This document shows positions 1 to 7,819 of a DNA stretch of 37,000 bases, piece after piece; position 1 is the first letter of the stretch; the number at the start of each line of letters is the position of its first letter. The position numbers and the translations under genes are program-made. The notes under the pieces are model-generated. The model saw nothing but the letters and a program-made list of their open reading frames with translations. It had not been told where the DNA came from and did no database searches. Source of the DNA: Pseudoselenomonas ruminantium (GTDB lineage: Bacteria; Bacillota; Negativicutes; Selenomonadales; Selenomonadaceae); NCBI GenBank assembly GCA_902780915.1, contig CACZHK010000023.1:1-37000 (forward strand), given 5' to 3'.

Positions 1-23
1 CTTAAAGAAATTTAGAAGATGAA

Positions 24-30
24 AAGGAGA
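24..30 (+). promoter_or_regulatory. Ribosome binding site of the precursor peptide gene
   Basis: AAGGAGA lies 8 bases before the ATG at 39, a strong Firmicutes-type Shine-Dalgarno sequence. It supports real translation of the small ORF that follows. The promoter is probably outside the window. Confidence 0.7.
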
Positions 31-38
31 AATTAAAA

Positions 39-287
39 ATGGCAGACAGCAAAGTTGAACTCAATGCAGAGAACCTGGAAGGCGTAGCAGGTGGCGCTGC
101 TAAGGTTGATACCGGTGATATTGGCAACACTCAGACCGGCGGTGGCGCCGACAAGAAGGGTAATACCAAAAACAGCAAAATAAAATCCGACAACATCACT
201 AACAAAAACAAGGGTGACGTGCAGAAGATTGGTAATCAGGGCAGGGGCAACACGATTGGCAAGGATGCTAAGGTCGATTTCAGCTAA
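39..287 (+). CDS. Double-glycine leader precursor peptide (putative secreted peptide/bacteriocin)
   Basis: This 82-residue peptide has a short leader ending in LEGVAGG (residues 13-19). That is the double-glycine type of site cut by C39 peptidases, and such a peptidase is encoded 2.5 kb downstream (2788-5031). The predicted mature part is 63 residues (20-82), has no Cys and is mostly hydrophilic: 11 Gly, 11 Lys, 8 Asn, 7 Asp and 6 Thr. The GNT triplet occurs three times, GD(I/V) twice, and AKVD stands near both ends (about residues 21-24 and 77-80). It does not look like a lanthipeptide or sactipeptide core, because it lacks Cys. The strong RBS and the export genes downstream make it the likely cargo. 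Antibacterial activity is not shown by the sequence; a structural or signalling peptide is equally possible. Confidence 0.8.
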   Translation: MADSKVELNAENLEGVAGGAAKVDTGDIGNTQTGGGADKKGNTKNSKIKSDNITNKNKGDVQKIGNQGRGNTIGKDAKVDFS

Positions 288-306
288 GAAAAAATTTTGA
301 TGAGGT

Positions 307-338
307 GGCAAGTGGCGAGAAAAAATTTGCCGCTTGCC
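307..338 (+). terminator. Hairpin after the precursor gene (possible attenuator)
   Basis: Bases 307-316 and 329-338 form a 10-bp stem with one G-T pair and a 12-base A/T-rich loop, 20 bases after the precursor stop codon. There is no good U-tract, so it is better seen as an mRNA 3'-end stabiliser or a leaky terminator. Such an element would let the peptide be made in excess over its transporter. Confidence 0.45.
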
Positions 339-371
339 ATCTTGCAGATTTTCTGAAAGAAAATGTCTCAT

Positions 372-470
372 GTCAATGAAATCCACAAGTTTTACCTGGG
401 CATGGCTTGGGAGCATGAGTTCGACGGCTCGTCCCACGCCGAGTACAAGGGCCTGAGGACTGATAAGCCG
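372..470 (+). pseudogene. Fragment of an autotransporter beta-barrel domain
   Basis: The stretch encodes about 33 residues that line up by eye with the autotransporter barrel at 33020-33394. NEIHKFYLGMAWEHEFDG matches NERQEVYTGLAYQYEFDG at 9 of 18 positions, including the NE, G and EFDG landmarks, and Tyr-x-Gly after it. The similarity then stops and the frame runs into the terminator hairpin at 475-501. There is no upstream barrel, signal sequence or RBS. It is best read as the debris of a former autotransporter gene, now lying between the precursor peptide and its exporter genes. Confidence 0.6.
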
Positions 471-474
471 AGCA

Positions 475-506
475 GCCGCCTTACCGATTTGGTAAGGCGG
501 CTTTTT
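475..506 (+). terminator. Strong intrinsic terminator
   Basis: A perfect 11-bp stem (475-485 with 491-501), a 5-base loop and a run of five T (502-506). It would separate the precursor transcript and the autotransporter remnant from the exporter genes that start at 616. Confidence 0.85.
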
Positions 507-527
507 CGTGAGAAAGCGGGCTGGCAT

Positions 528-555
528 TTGTCAGTAAATGGAAATATAATATAAA
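528..555 (+). promoter_or_regulatory. Putative promoter of the exporter operon
   Basis: TTGTCA (528-533) and TATAAA (550-555) are separated by 16 bases. An overlapping TATAAT at 545-550 and a TACAAT at 557-562 are alternative -10 boxes. The site lies directly after a strong terminator and about 60 bases before the first exporter gene, so a promoter is expected here. The exact boxes are uncertain. Confidence 0.5.
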
Positions 556-615
556 GTACAATGCTTGGACATGACGGCAGTCAAATACATCGAAGGAATG
601 AAGGGATGGTGAGCC

Positions 616-1785
616 ATGAGGAAGATATTCGGCCTGGGCATCGTCATAATCATCATGCTGGCGATAGCCATTGTGGTTTGGGGAGCCTGGCTCAATTACA
701 GTGATGAGAATCAGATAGCGACGCGCATGGACAGCCGGGTGGTGGAGGTGACAGCCGCCAGGGCGGAGCTGCGGGATTTTTCGCCGGTGGTGCGGCTGGA
801 TGCCCTGCGCTTTTCCAGCAACAGCCTGGCTGATGCGGTGTCTCTCACAGAGGGGCGCATCGTGCAGTGGCACGTAGCCAAGAATGATACGGTGGTGAAG
901 GGGCAGCAGCTGCTTTCCCTGATGAATGAGAATATCCCCCTGCGCATACAGCAGGCGGATAGCGCCATCAGCAAGGCAGAAGCCATGCTGGCCCAGGCCA
1001 ATAATGCCTTTCAGCGACAGGAAAGGCTGCTGGCCCGCCGGGCTACTTCCAAGGAGAAATACGAGGAAGCCGAGGCCCAGTACATGGCGGCCCAGGGAGC
1101 GCTGCGGGAGGCCCAGGCCCAGCGCGACCAGTACCTGGTGCAGCAGAGCTGGCTGAATGTGCTCTCCCCTGTGGACGGGCAGGTGCTGATCGTCTATCAG
1201 AGGGAGGGCTCTTATGTGCAGCCCGGCACCCCCGTGGCTCTGGTGGGCAATTTCGACTGGCTGCGCTTTTCCATCAGCATGAAGGATATGGATGCCAACC
1301 ATCTGGAGCTGGAGGAGGCAGGCTATCTGAATTTCCCCAGCAGCAAGCTGGCGGGCAAGGTCTATGACACGGATTATGGCGCAGGCAACAAGGGAACGGG
1401 GACGGAGATCAAGGCTGTGCTGAAGGAAATAGTGCCGCCCCTGTCCGAGCCTGCGGATATACGCCGCACGGAGTGGGAGGTGGACAACCGCACGGGGCTC
1501 TTGGAGGCCATGGTCTATACGGGCATCACCATGCGGATGGGCTCCACCTACCAGGCACTGACTGTGCCCCTGACAGCCATGGCGGACAAGAACCATGATG
1601 CAGTGTATGTGGTGGACAGCGAAGGCCTCGTCCACCAGCGCAAGGTGGCAGCCGGGGCAGATGACGGCAAATACATCGAAATCTACAGAGGCCTGGAGCC
1701 GGGGGAGCTGGTGGTGTCAGGCAGCTTCGAGGGCCTGGAAGATGGCATGAAGGTGGAGGCTGAGATAGAAGGGGATGAGCACTGA
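616..1785 (+). CDS. Periplasmic adaptor (membrane fusion protein), RND/HlyD type
   Basis: A 389-residue periplasmic adaptor. Residues about 5-27 form one N-terminal membrane anchor (GIVIIIMLAIAIVVWGAW). The segment GRIVQWHVAKNDTVVKGQQL is the first half of a biotinyl-lipoyl-like domain, followed by an Ala/Glu/Gln-rich coiled-coil hairpin (about 110-180). The second lipoyl half is at SPVDGQVLIVYQREGSYVQP, and a beta-barrel and membrane-proximal domain complete the protein. The order and length match adaptors that join an inner-membrane pump to a TolC channel. Its stop overlaps the next start by one base (TGATG at 1783-1787). NHLP-type exporters normally carry one adaptor, and here a second one follows. 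This one probably bridges to the outer-membrane channel encoded at 7820. Confidence 0.88.
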   Translation: MRKIFGLGIVIIIMLAIAIVVWGAWLNYSDENQIATRMDSRVVEVTAARAELRDFSPVVRLDALRFSSNSLADAVSLTEGRIVQWHVAKNDTVVKGQQLLSLMNENIPLRIQQADSAISKAEAMLAQANNAFQRQERLLARRATSKEKYEEAEAQYMAAQGALREAQAQRDQYLVQQSWLNVLSPVDGQVLIVYQREGSYVQPGTPVALVGNFDWLRFSISMKDMDANHLELEEAGYLNFPSSKLAGKVYDTDYGAGNKGTGTEIKAVLKEIVPPLSEPADIRRTEWEVDNRTGLLEAMVYTGITMRMGSTYQALTVPLTAMADKNHDAVYVVDSEGLVHQRKVAAGADDGKYIEIYRGLEPGELVVSGSFEGLEDGMKVEAEIEGDEH

Positions 1786-2783
1786 TGGCTGAAGAAAGGC
1801 AGAATGAGGGGACAGAGCGCCGTGGGCGTCCGGGAGAACAGATTTTCAGCAAGGAAGCCCTGGACAAGATGCGCTCCCCGGAGAAGCTGGACACTACCAT
1901 GACCATCACCACCCCCATCGGCTGGATGGGGCTCATCGCCGTGGCTGTCATGCTGCTGGCGGTGGTGATCTGGTCGGTCTTCGGCTCTTTCACGGTCAAG
2001 GCTGACGGCATGGGTCTGATCATGGACCCTGCGGGGGTGGCCAAGATCTCCACTCTCTCCGGGGGCACCCTGGATGAGCTATATGTGCATCCCGGCGATA
2101 CGGTGGAGAAGGGGGAGCTTATCGCCCATGTGAGCCTGGTGCAGGAGGAGGCTGCCACCCGCATGGCCCAGCTGGCCCCGGAGCTGGCTGCGTCCATGCG
2201 GGATGCAGCTTCCCGCGTCCAGGAGTTCGACTCCCGCCGCTACCAGAAGGAAGCGGCTGAGTATATCTATTCTTCCTTCAACGGCACCGTGGATGAGGTC
2301 ATGGTGGAAGAAGGCAGCGTGGTGGGCAGCGGCACTGCCATTGCCAGCGTCCGCATCGACGGGGGACGGGGGCATCTGAAGGGCATTCTCTATATCCCTG
2401 TGGCCAAGGGCAAGCGGGTGGAGAAGGGCCAGACTATCCAGCTGGCGCCCAACGGAGTGGATGTGTCCCAGACGGGCAGCCTGCTGGGGACGGTGCGCTC
2501 TGTGTCCCAGTATCCTGTCTCTTTGCAGAATATGCAGAAAACCCTGGGCAATGATCAGCTGGCCCAGTGGATCATTTCCAGCCAGCAAAGCTCCCTGATG
2601 GAGATCAGCTTCGACCTGGTGAAGGACCCTTCCGACAAGTCTGGCTACCTCTGGACCTCCAAGGTGGGGGAGCACAAGCCCATCACGGCAGGCAGCTTCG
2701 TCACCGGCTCCATCATCATCGAACGGCGGCCTCCCATTGAGAAGGTCTTCTACAAGCTGAGCCAGTGGCTGAGGGGCAGGTGA
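1785..2783 (+). CDS. NHLP bacteriocin system secretion protein (HlyD-like adaptor)
   Basis: A 332-residue protein with a cytosolic N-terminus of about 45 residues, one membrane segment (about 48-72, GWMGLIAVAVMLLAVVIWSV) and a periplasmic part with split lipoyl-like motifs (GGTLDELYVHPGDTVEKGEL and FNGTVDEVMVEEGSVVGSG). The linker between the halves is short, so the coiled-coil hairpin is reduced compared with classical HlyD. This is the layout of the secretion protein that accompanies the paired NHLP/NHLM ABC transporters. It overlaps the previous gene by one base and is 4 bases from the next, so translation is probably coupled. The role in peptide export is inferred from family and context. 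Confidence 0.88.
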   Translation: MAEERQNEGTERRGRPGEQIFSKEALDKMRSPEKLDTTMTITTPIGWMGLIAVAVMLLAVVIWSVFGSFTVKADGMGLIMDPAGVAKISTLSGGTLDELYVHPGDTVEKGELIAHVSLVQEEAATRMAQLAPELAASMRDAASRVQEFDSRRYQKEAAEYIYSSFNGTVDEVMVEEGSVVGSGTAIASVRIDGGRGHLKGILYIPVAKGKRVEKGQTIQLAPNGVDVSQTGSLLGTVRSVSQYPVSLQNMQKTLGNDQLAQWIISSQQSSLMEISFDLVKDPSDKSGYLWTSKVGEHKPITAGSFVTGSIIIERRPPIEKVFYKLSQWLRGR

Positions 2784-2787
2784 GGGC

Positions 2788-5031
2788 ATGGATTGGCTGG
2801 AAAAACTGAAAATCACCTTCGGCCGCAGCAAGAAGCGGGTGAAGGTCCCTACCATGCTGCAGATGGAGGCCACGGAATGCGGGGCGGCGGCTCTGGGCAT
2901 GGTGCTGGCCCATCTGGGCCTCTGGGTGCCCCTGGAGAAGCTCAGGGCCGAGTGCGGGGTGAATCGCGATGGCTCGAAGGCCAGCTGCGTCATCCGCGCC
3001 GCCCGCAATAGGAACTGCGAGGCTGATGGCTACCGCTGGACGGCTGCCGACCTGTGGGAGCTGTCTGAGGATGACGATGAAGATGAAGATATCTTCCCTC
3101 TGATCATCCATTGGGAATTCAATCATTTCGTGGTGCTGGAGGGCATAGAGAATGGCCGCGCCTATCTGAATGACCCCGCCATGGGGAGGCGCACTGTGCC
3201 CTGGGAGGAGTTCCGCACCTCTTACACGGGGGTGGCTCTGCAGATATTGCCGGGGCCGGGCTTCCAGAAGGCGGGTGCCCGCTACAATGTCTTCAAGGAT
3301 ATGGCCAGGAAGCTGCTGCATGACCGCTGGGCCATGCTCTTCATACTCATCCTGGAATTCTGCGCCATCATCCCGGGCCTGGCAGGGCCGGTCATGAGCC
3401 AGATCTTCCTGGACGATATCCTCACCAAGAAGCACCCGGACTGGATGACCAATTTCTGCCTGGCCATGACGGTCTCCTTCGTGCTGTCGGGCATCATGAC
3501 CTGGCTGCGGGCGGTGGTGCTGACCCAGTGGCAGCGCAAGCTCACGCTGGCGGATTCCTCCAGCTATTTCTGGCACCTCTTGAAGCTGCCCATGCAGTTC
3601 TTCCACCAGCGCTATGCCGCCGAGGTGGCGGGGCGCGTGGGCTTCAATGAGTCCATTGCCGGTGTCCTGTCGGGGCCTGCAGCCACGGCGGTGCTGGATT
3701 TCTTCGTGGCAGTCTTTTACCTATTGCTGTTGCTGCAATACAATGTGGCCCTGACTCTCATAGGCGTGGCTTTCAGCTCTGTGGAGATAGCCCTTTTCTT
3801 TGCCATGCGGCGGCATCTGACTGACCTCAATATGCGTATGCAGCAGGACGCGGGCAAGGCCTACGGCGTGGCCATGAACGGGCTGCGCATGATCGAGACC
3901 ATCAAGGCCAGCGGCGACGAGTCGGATTTCTTCACCAAGTGGTCGGGGTATCAGACAAAGGTGCTCATGGCCTCCCAGGAAACGGCTCTCTGGGCCATGT
4001 CCGTGAAGCTCCTGCCTACTTTGCTGGCAGGGGTCAACGGCGCCCTCATCATGACCATCGGCGGCTTCTCCATCATGGAGGGAGCCATGACTGCCGGTAT
4101 GTTCATGGCCTTCCAGAGCCTCATGGGCAGCTTCCAGGCTCCCGTCAATGCCCTGGTGAGCCTTGGCTCCACCCTGCAGACTACAGAGATGCAGATGCAG
4201 CGCCTGAACGATGTGCGCTGCTATGAGGTGGACAGCCTGAATTTCCCGGAGCAGCAGGGGCAGACGGAAGTGCCTATGGACAGGCTGGCCGGGGATTTGG
4301 AACTGCGGGATGTGAGCTTCGGCTACAGCCCCCTGGAACCTCCTTTGCTGGAGCATTTCGACCTCCATGCCCGCCCGGGACAGTGGGTGGCCGTGGTGGG
4401 TGCTTCCGGCAGCGGCAAGAGCACTCTGGCCAAGATCGTCACGGGCCTCTATGAGGAATGGGGCGGGCAGGTGCTCTTTGACGGCATCCCCAGGCGGCAG
4501 CTGCCCCGCAAGGTGGTGGTGGCTTCTCTGGCTGCCGTGGATCAGGATATTTTCCTCATCTCGGGCACGGTGGCGGAGAACATCGCCCTCTTTGACAAGA
4601 CGGCCCGCCGCAGCGATATCGTGGAGGCGGCCAAGGATGCCTGCATACACGATGATATCCTGAAGCTCAATGGCGGCTATGAGGCCAATATCCAGGAGGG
4701 GGGCCTGAACTTCTCCGGGGGCCAGCGCCAGAGACTGGAGATAGCCAGGGCGCTGGCGGTGAATCCCTCCATCCTGGTGCTGGACGAGGCTACCTCCGCC
4801 CTGGACCCCATCACGGAAAAGCAGGTGCTGGACAATATCCGCCACCGGGGCTGCACCTGCCTGGTGGTGGCTCACCGGCTGTCTACCATCAGGGACTGCG
4901 ACGAGATCATCGTGCTGTCCCAGGGCAAGATCGTGGAGCGCGGCACCCACCGGCAGATGATAGAGCAGGACGGCCCCTACAGTCGCCTGATAGAAGAAAG
5001 AGAGAATGAAGAGATGGAGCAGATGGAGTAG
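2788..5031 (+). CDS. NHLM-type ABC transporter with C39 leader peptidase
   Basis: A 747-residue peptidase-containing ABC exporter subunit. The N-terminal C39 domain has the QMEATECG motif with Gln25 and catalytic Cys31, His113 in NHFVVLEG and Asp129 in YLNDP, so the triad is complete. An unusual acidic run (EDDDEDED, about 94-101) lies just before the His strand. A membrane domain follows (about 160-460). The ATPase domain has a Walker A GASGSGKST (538-546), a signature FSGGQ (642-646, Phe in place of Leu), Walker B LVLDEAT and the switch VAHRLST. It should cut double-glycine leaders and export the peptide; the LEGVAGG peptide at 39-287 is the obvious substrate. Its neighbour at 5034 is the second half of the pair. 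Confidence 0.93.
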   Translation: MDWLEKLKITFGRSKKRVKVPTMLQMEATECGAAALGMVLAHLGLWVPLEKLRAECGVNRDGSKASCVIRAARNRNCEADGYRWTAADLWELSEDDDEDEDIFPLIIHWEFNHFVVLEGIENGRAYLNDPAMGRRTVPWEEFRTSYTGVALQILPGPGFQKAGARYNVFKDMARKLLHDRWAMLFILILEFCAIIPGLAGPVMSQIFLDDILTKKHPDWMTNFCLAMTVSFVLSGIMTWLRAVVLTQWQRKLTLADSSSYFWHLLKLPMQFFHQRYAAEVAGRVGFNESIAGVLSGPAATAVLDFFVAVFYLLLLLQYNVALTLIGVAFSSVEIALFFAMRRHLTDLNMRMQQDAGKAYGVAMNGLRMIETIKASGDESDFFTKWSGYQTKVLMASQETALWAMSVKLLPTLLAGVNGALIMTIGGFSIMEGAMTAGMFMAFQSLMGSFQAPVNALVSLGSTLQTTEMQMQRLNDVRCYEVDSLNFPEQQGQTEVPMDRLAGDLELRDVSFGYSPLEPPLLEHFDLHARPGQWVAVVGASGSGKSTLAKIVTGLYEEWGGQVLFDGIPRRQLPRKVVVASLAAVDQDIFLISGTVAENIALFDKTARRSDIVEAAKDACIHDDILKLNGGYEANIQEGGLNFSGGQRQRLEIARALAVNPSILVLDEATSALDPITEKQVLDNIRHRGCTCLVVAHRLSTIRDCDEIIVLSQGKIVERGTHRQMIEQDGPYSRLIEERENEEMEQME

Positions 5032-5033
5032 CT

Positions 5034-7811
5034 ATGGAATTGAAGAAACTTTTCGCCGGCGAGCGCTTCCTGCTGACTGATGAGGCGGGGTTCTGGCGAA
5101 TCTCCTCGGGGCGGGTGGAGGTCTATGCCACCACCGGGACAGGGACGGATATTTCCTTCCACCAGTGCTATCTGATCGACAGGTCACCGGGGGAGGCGGT
5201 CTTCCCGGCGCTGGATGAATTCGGCGAGATACGCATGCAGGTCTATGCCCTGGAAGACACGGAGCTTGCTTTCGTGCCCTGGCAGCAGCTGCCCTTGAGA
5301 GAGCTGTGCCCGCTGATGGGCAGCTGGTTCGCTGCTCTCATACAGATCAACTGGCTGCGGCTCATGGCTGACAAGGGGGACGATGTGCTCCAGCGGTGGC
5401 GCAGGGAAAAGATGTTTCTGGAGGTGACCAGCCACGAGGAGCTGATGACCTCTTTCCGTGAGAATGAGGAAATCCTGGCCATGCTGCTGGGGGTGCGCTT
5501 CGGTGCCAGCGACAAGCGGCTGGCCCGCCATATCCGCAGGCGGGAGATGGCCAGGACGGTGCTGGTGGAAAACGGCATCAGGAACCTGATGGGGGAGGAG
5601 CTGCTATATGCCGGGCAAAGCGAGACGGAGCGCGGCAGCAAGCTGACGGTGGATGCCATCTTTGCCGTGAGGCAGGTGGCGGCGAAGCTCAAGATGCCCA
5701 CGGAAGCTATCTCCCTGGGGGCGGAAAGCGCCAGTGGGCTTGACGAAGTGGCTCTCCTGCGCCGCCTCATGCAGAAGGGCAATATGCAGATGCGGCTGGT
5801 GACTCTGCCCGATGACTGGTGGAAGAAGGATACGGGGGTCTTGCTGGGCTTCTACACGCCCCCGGGCACCGACCACAAGGAGGTAGCCGCCATCCTGCCC
5901 GATGACCCGGAGCGCTACCGGGTGGTGTGGGCCGGCAGGCCCGAGGGGCTTGAGGTGAACGGGGAGACTGTGAAGCACATTGCCAAGGATGCTTTCCAGT
6001 GCTTCGCGGGTTTCCCCGCCAGGGCCTTGAAGCTCTGGGATCTCATCCTGTTCATGTTCCGCCAGTGCTGGATGGCGGATTACCGCACCATTCTGGTGTG
6101 CAGTCTCTTTGCAGGGCTGATTCCTCTGGCAACCCCTCTCATCACGGAGACTATCTTCCAGGATATCATACCCATCCTGGACAGGCAGGGGCTGGCCACT
6201 GTCACCCAGGCGCTGATGGTCACCAGCTTCACCACGGCGGCCCTTTCCATTGTGCGCTCCATTGCGGTGATGCGCATTTCCACCCGCATCGAGGCGGCTG
6301 CCGAGGCTGCCATGTGGGGGCGGCTCATGAGCCTGCCGACGAAATTCTTCCGCCGCTTCACTGTGGGGGAACTGGCCAGCCGCATGGGGGGCATTGGCAT
6401 TGCCAAGAACCTGGCTTCGGGAGAGTTTGCCACCTCCATTCTCAGCTTCATCTTCTCCTTCTGGAGCATCTTCCTCATGTGCTACTACAGCTTCAAGCTG
6501 ACGGCGGCAGCCATTGTTGTCTGGGGCCTGTACTCCCTCTTCGTGGCACTGGTGATGCGGCGGGTGCTGTTCTTCCAGCGGAAGATCATCGAGGCGGGGA
6601 ACAAGTCGGCGGGCACTGTGCAGCAGATTTTCGCAGGGCTGCCCAAGTTCAGGGTGCAGGGGGCGGAGGAGCAGGCCTTCAGCCTGTGGACCCAGACCTT
6701 CGGCGAGCACTGGAACTGGAGCCTGAAGCTGCGCTGGCAGAACAACTACACTTCCATCATTTCCAGCATCCAGCCCTTTGTCCTCACCATGATCCTCTAC
6801 TGGATCGCGGTTTACGGCATGAATGAGGTGGGGCCGGACGGCAAGACGGTCCAGTCGGGCATAGGCTATGCCCAGTTCATCGCCTTCAACGCCGCGTATT
6901 CCAGTTTCAACGGGGTCATCGGCGGGGTGCTGGGGCTGGTCAGCCAGTATTTCGCCATCCAGCCCCAGCTGGAGAACTTGCGGCCCATCCTGGAGGCGGT
7001 GCCTGAGACTACGGAGGAAAAGCAGGAAGCGGGGAAGCTCACCGGCTCCATCGAAGTCAGCCATCTCTCCTTTGCCTATACGCAGGTGGAGACTGATGCC
7101 AAGGGCGGCACCGTGGAGGTGGAGGGAGAAGAGGTGCTGAAGGATGTGAGCTTTTCCATCACCGCCGGGGAGAATGTGGCCATCGTGGGGAGGTCCGGCA
7201 GCGGCAAGAGCACCCTGGTGCGGCTGCTGCTGGGCTTCGAGTCCCCCAAGCGGGGCAGCATCACCTTTGACGGGCAGGATCTTTCGGAGCTGTCCCTGCC
7301 CTCGGTGCGCTCCCAGATGGGAGTGGTGCTGCAGAACGGGCAGCTGATGACAGGGGATATTTATACGAATATCGTGGGCACCAGGATGCTGACCCAGGAT
7401 GATGCCTGGGCGGCGGCAGAGGCGGCGGGCATTGCCGAGGACATTGCCATGATGCCCATGGGGATGCAGACTGTCATCAGCGAGGGCAGCAGCAATATCT
7501 CAGGCGGCCAGCGCCAGCGCATCCTCATTGCCCGCGCCCTGGTGGGCAGGCCCGCCATACTCATTTTCGATGAAGCTACCAGTGCCCTGGACAACCGTTC
7601 CCAAGCCATCGTCACCAGAAGCCTGGACAAGCTGAACTCCACCCGCATCATAGTGGCGCACCGTCTTTCTACCATCAGGAAATGCGACAGGATCATCGTC
7701 ATGGATGAAGGGCGCATTGCCGAGATGGGGAGCTTTGACGAGCTGATTGAGAAAGGCGGGCTGTTTGCAGATTTGGTGAAGCGTCAGGTGACGGGCAGAC
7801 GAGGAAGGTGA
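5034..7811 (+). CDS. NHLM-type ABC transporter, second ATP-binding subunit
   Basis: A 925-residue ABC protein that matches the longer partner of NHLP/NHLM exporters. The first ~310 residues are not ABC-like and carry no C39 Cys; this N-terminal region is typical of the family and may sense or recruit substrate. A membrane domain follows (about 340-640, starting FRQCWMADYRTILVCSLFAG). The ATPase has Walker A GRSGSGKST (719-727), signature SGGQRQR (about 823) and Walker B ILIFDEATSALD, with AHRLST as the switch. It starts 2 bases after the previous stop, and its own stop overlaps the GTG that precedes the TolC gene, which implies coupled expression. It probably forms a heterodimer with the 747-residue peptidase subunit. 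Confidence 0.92.
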   Translation: MELKKLFAGERFLLTDEAGFWRISSGRVEVYATTGTGTDISFHQCYLIDRSPGEAVFPALDEFGEIRMQVYALEDTELAFVPWQQLPLRELCPLMGSWFAALIQINWLRLMADKGDDVLQRWRREKMFLEVTSHEELMTSFRENEEILAMLLGVRFGASDKRLARHIRRREMARTVLVENGIRNLMGEELLYAGQSETERGSKLTVDAIFAVRQVAAKLKMPTEAISLGAESASGLDEVALLRRLMQKGNMQMRLVTLPDDWWKKDTGVLLGFYTPPGTDHKEVAAILPDDPERYRVVWAGRPEGLEVNGETVKHIAKDAFQCFAGFPARALKLWDLILFMFRQCWMADYRTILVCSLFAGLIPLATPLITETIFQDIIPILDRQGLATVTQALMVTSFTTAALSIVRSIAVMRISTRIEAAAEAAMWGRLMSLPTKFFRRFTVGELASRMGGIGIAKNLASGEFATSILSFIFSFWSIFLMCYYSFKLTAAAIVVWGLYSLFVALVMRRVLFFQRKIIEAGNKSAGTVQQIFAGLPKFRVQGAEEQAFSLWTQTFGEHWNWSLKLRWQNNYTSIISSIQPFVLTMILYWIAVYGMNEVGPDGKTVQSGIGYAQFIAFNAAYSSFNGVIGGVLGLVSQYFAIQPQLENLRPILEAVPETTEEKQEAGKLTGSIEVSHLSFAYTQVETDAKGGTVEVEGEEVLKDVSFSITAGENVAIVGRSGSGKSTLVRLLLGFESPKRGSITFDGQDLSELSLPSVRSQMGVVLQNGQLMTGDIYTNIVGTRMLTQDDAWAAAEAAGIAEDIAMMPMGMQTVISEGSSNISGGQRQRILIARALVGRPAILIFDEATSALDNRSQAIVTRSLDKLNSTRIIVAHRLSTIRKCDRIIVMDEGRIAEMGSFDELIEKGGLFADLVKRQVTGRRGR

Positions 7812-7819
7812 ACAGATCA

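Noticed and set aside
481..1635. 384-codon minus-strand ORF and similar long antisense frames (3721-4950, 5604-7064, 13344-15014)
   Set aside because: They lie opposite well-supported genes in GC-rich DNA, where the antisense third frame stays open by codon bias. They are His/Gln/Leu-rich and have no motifs.
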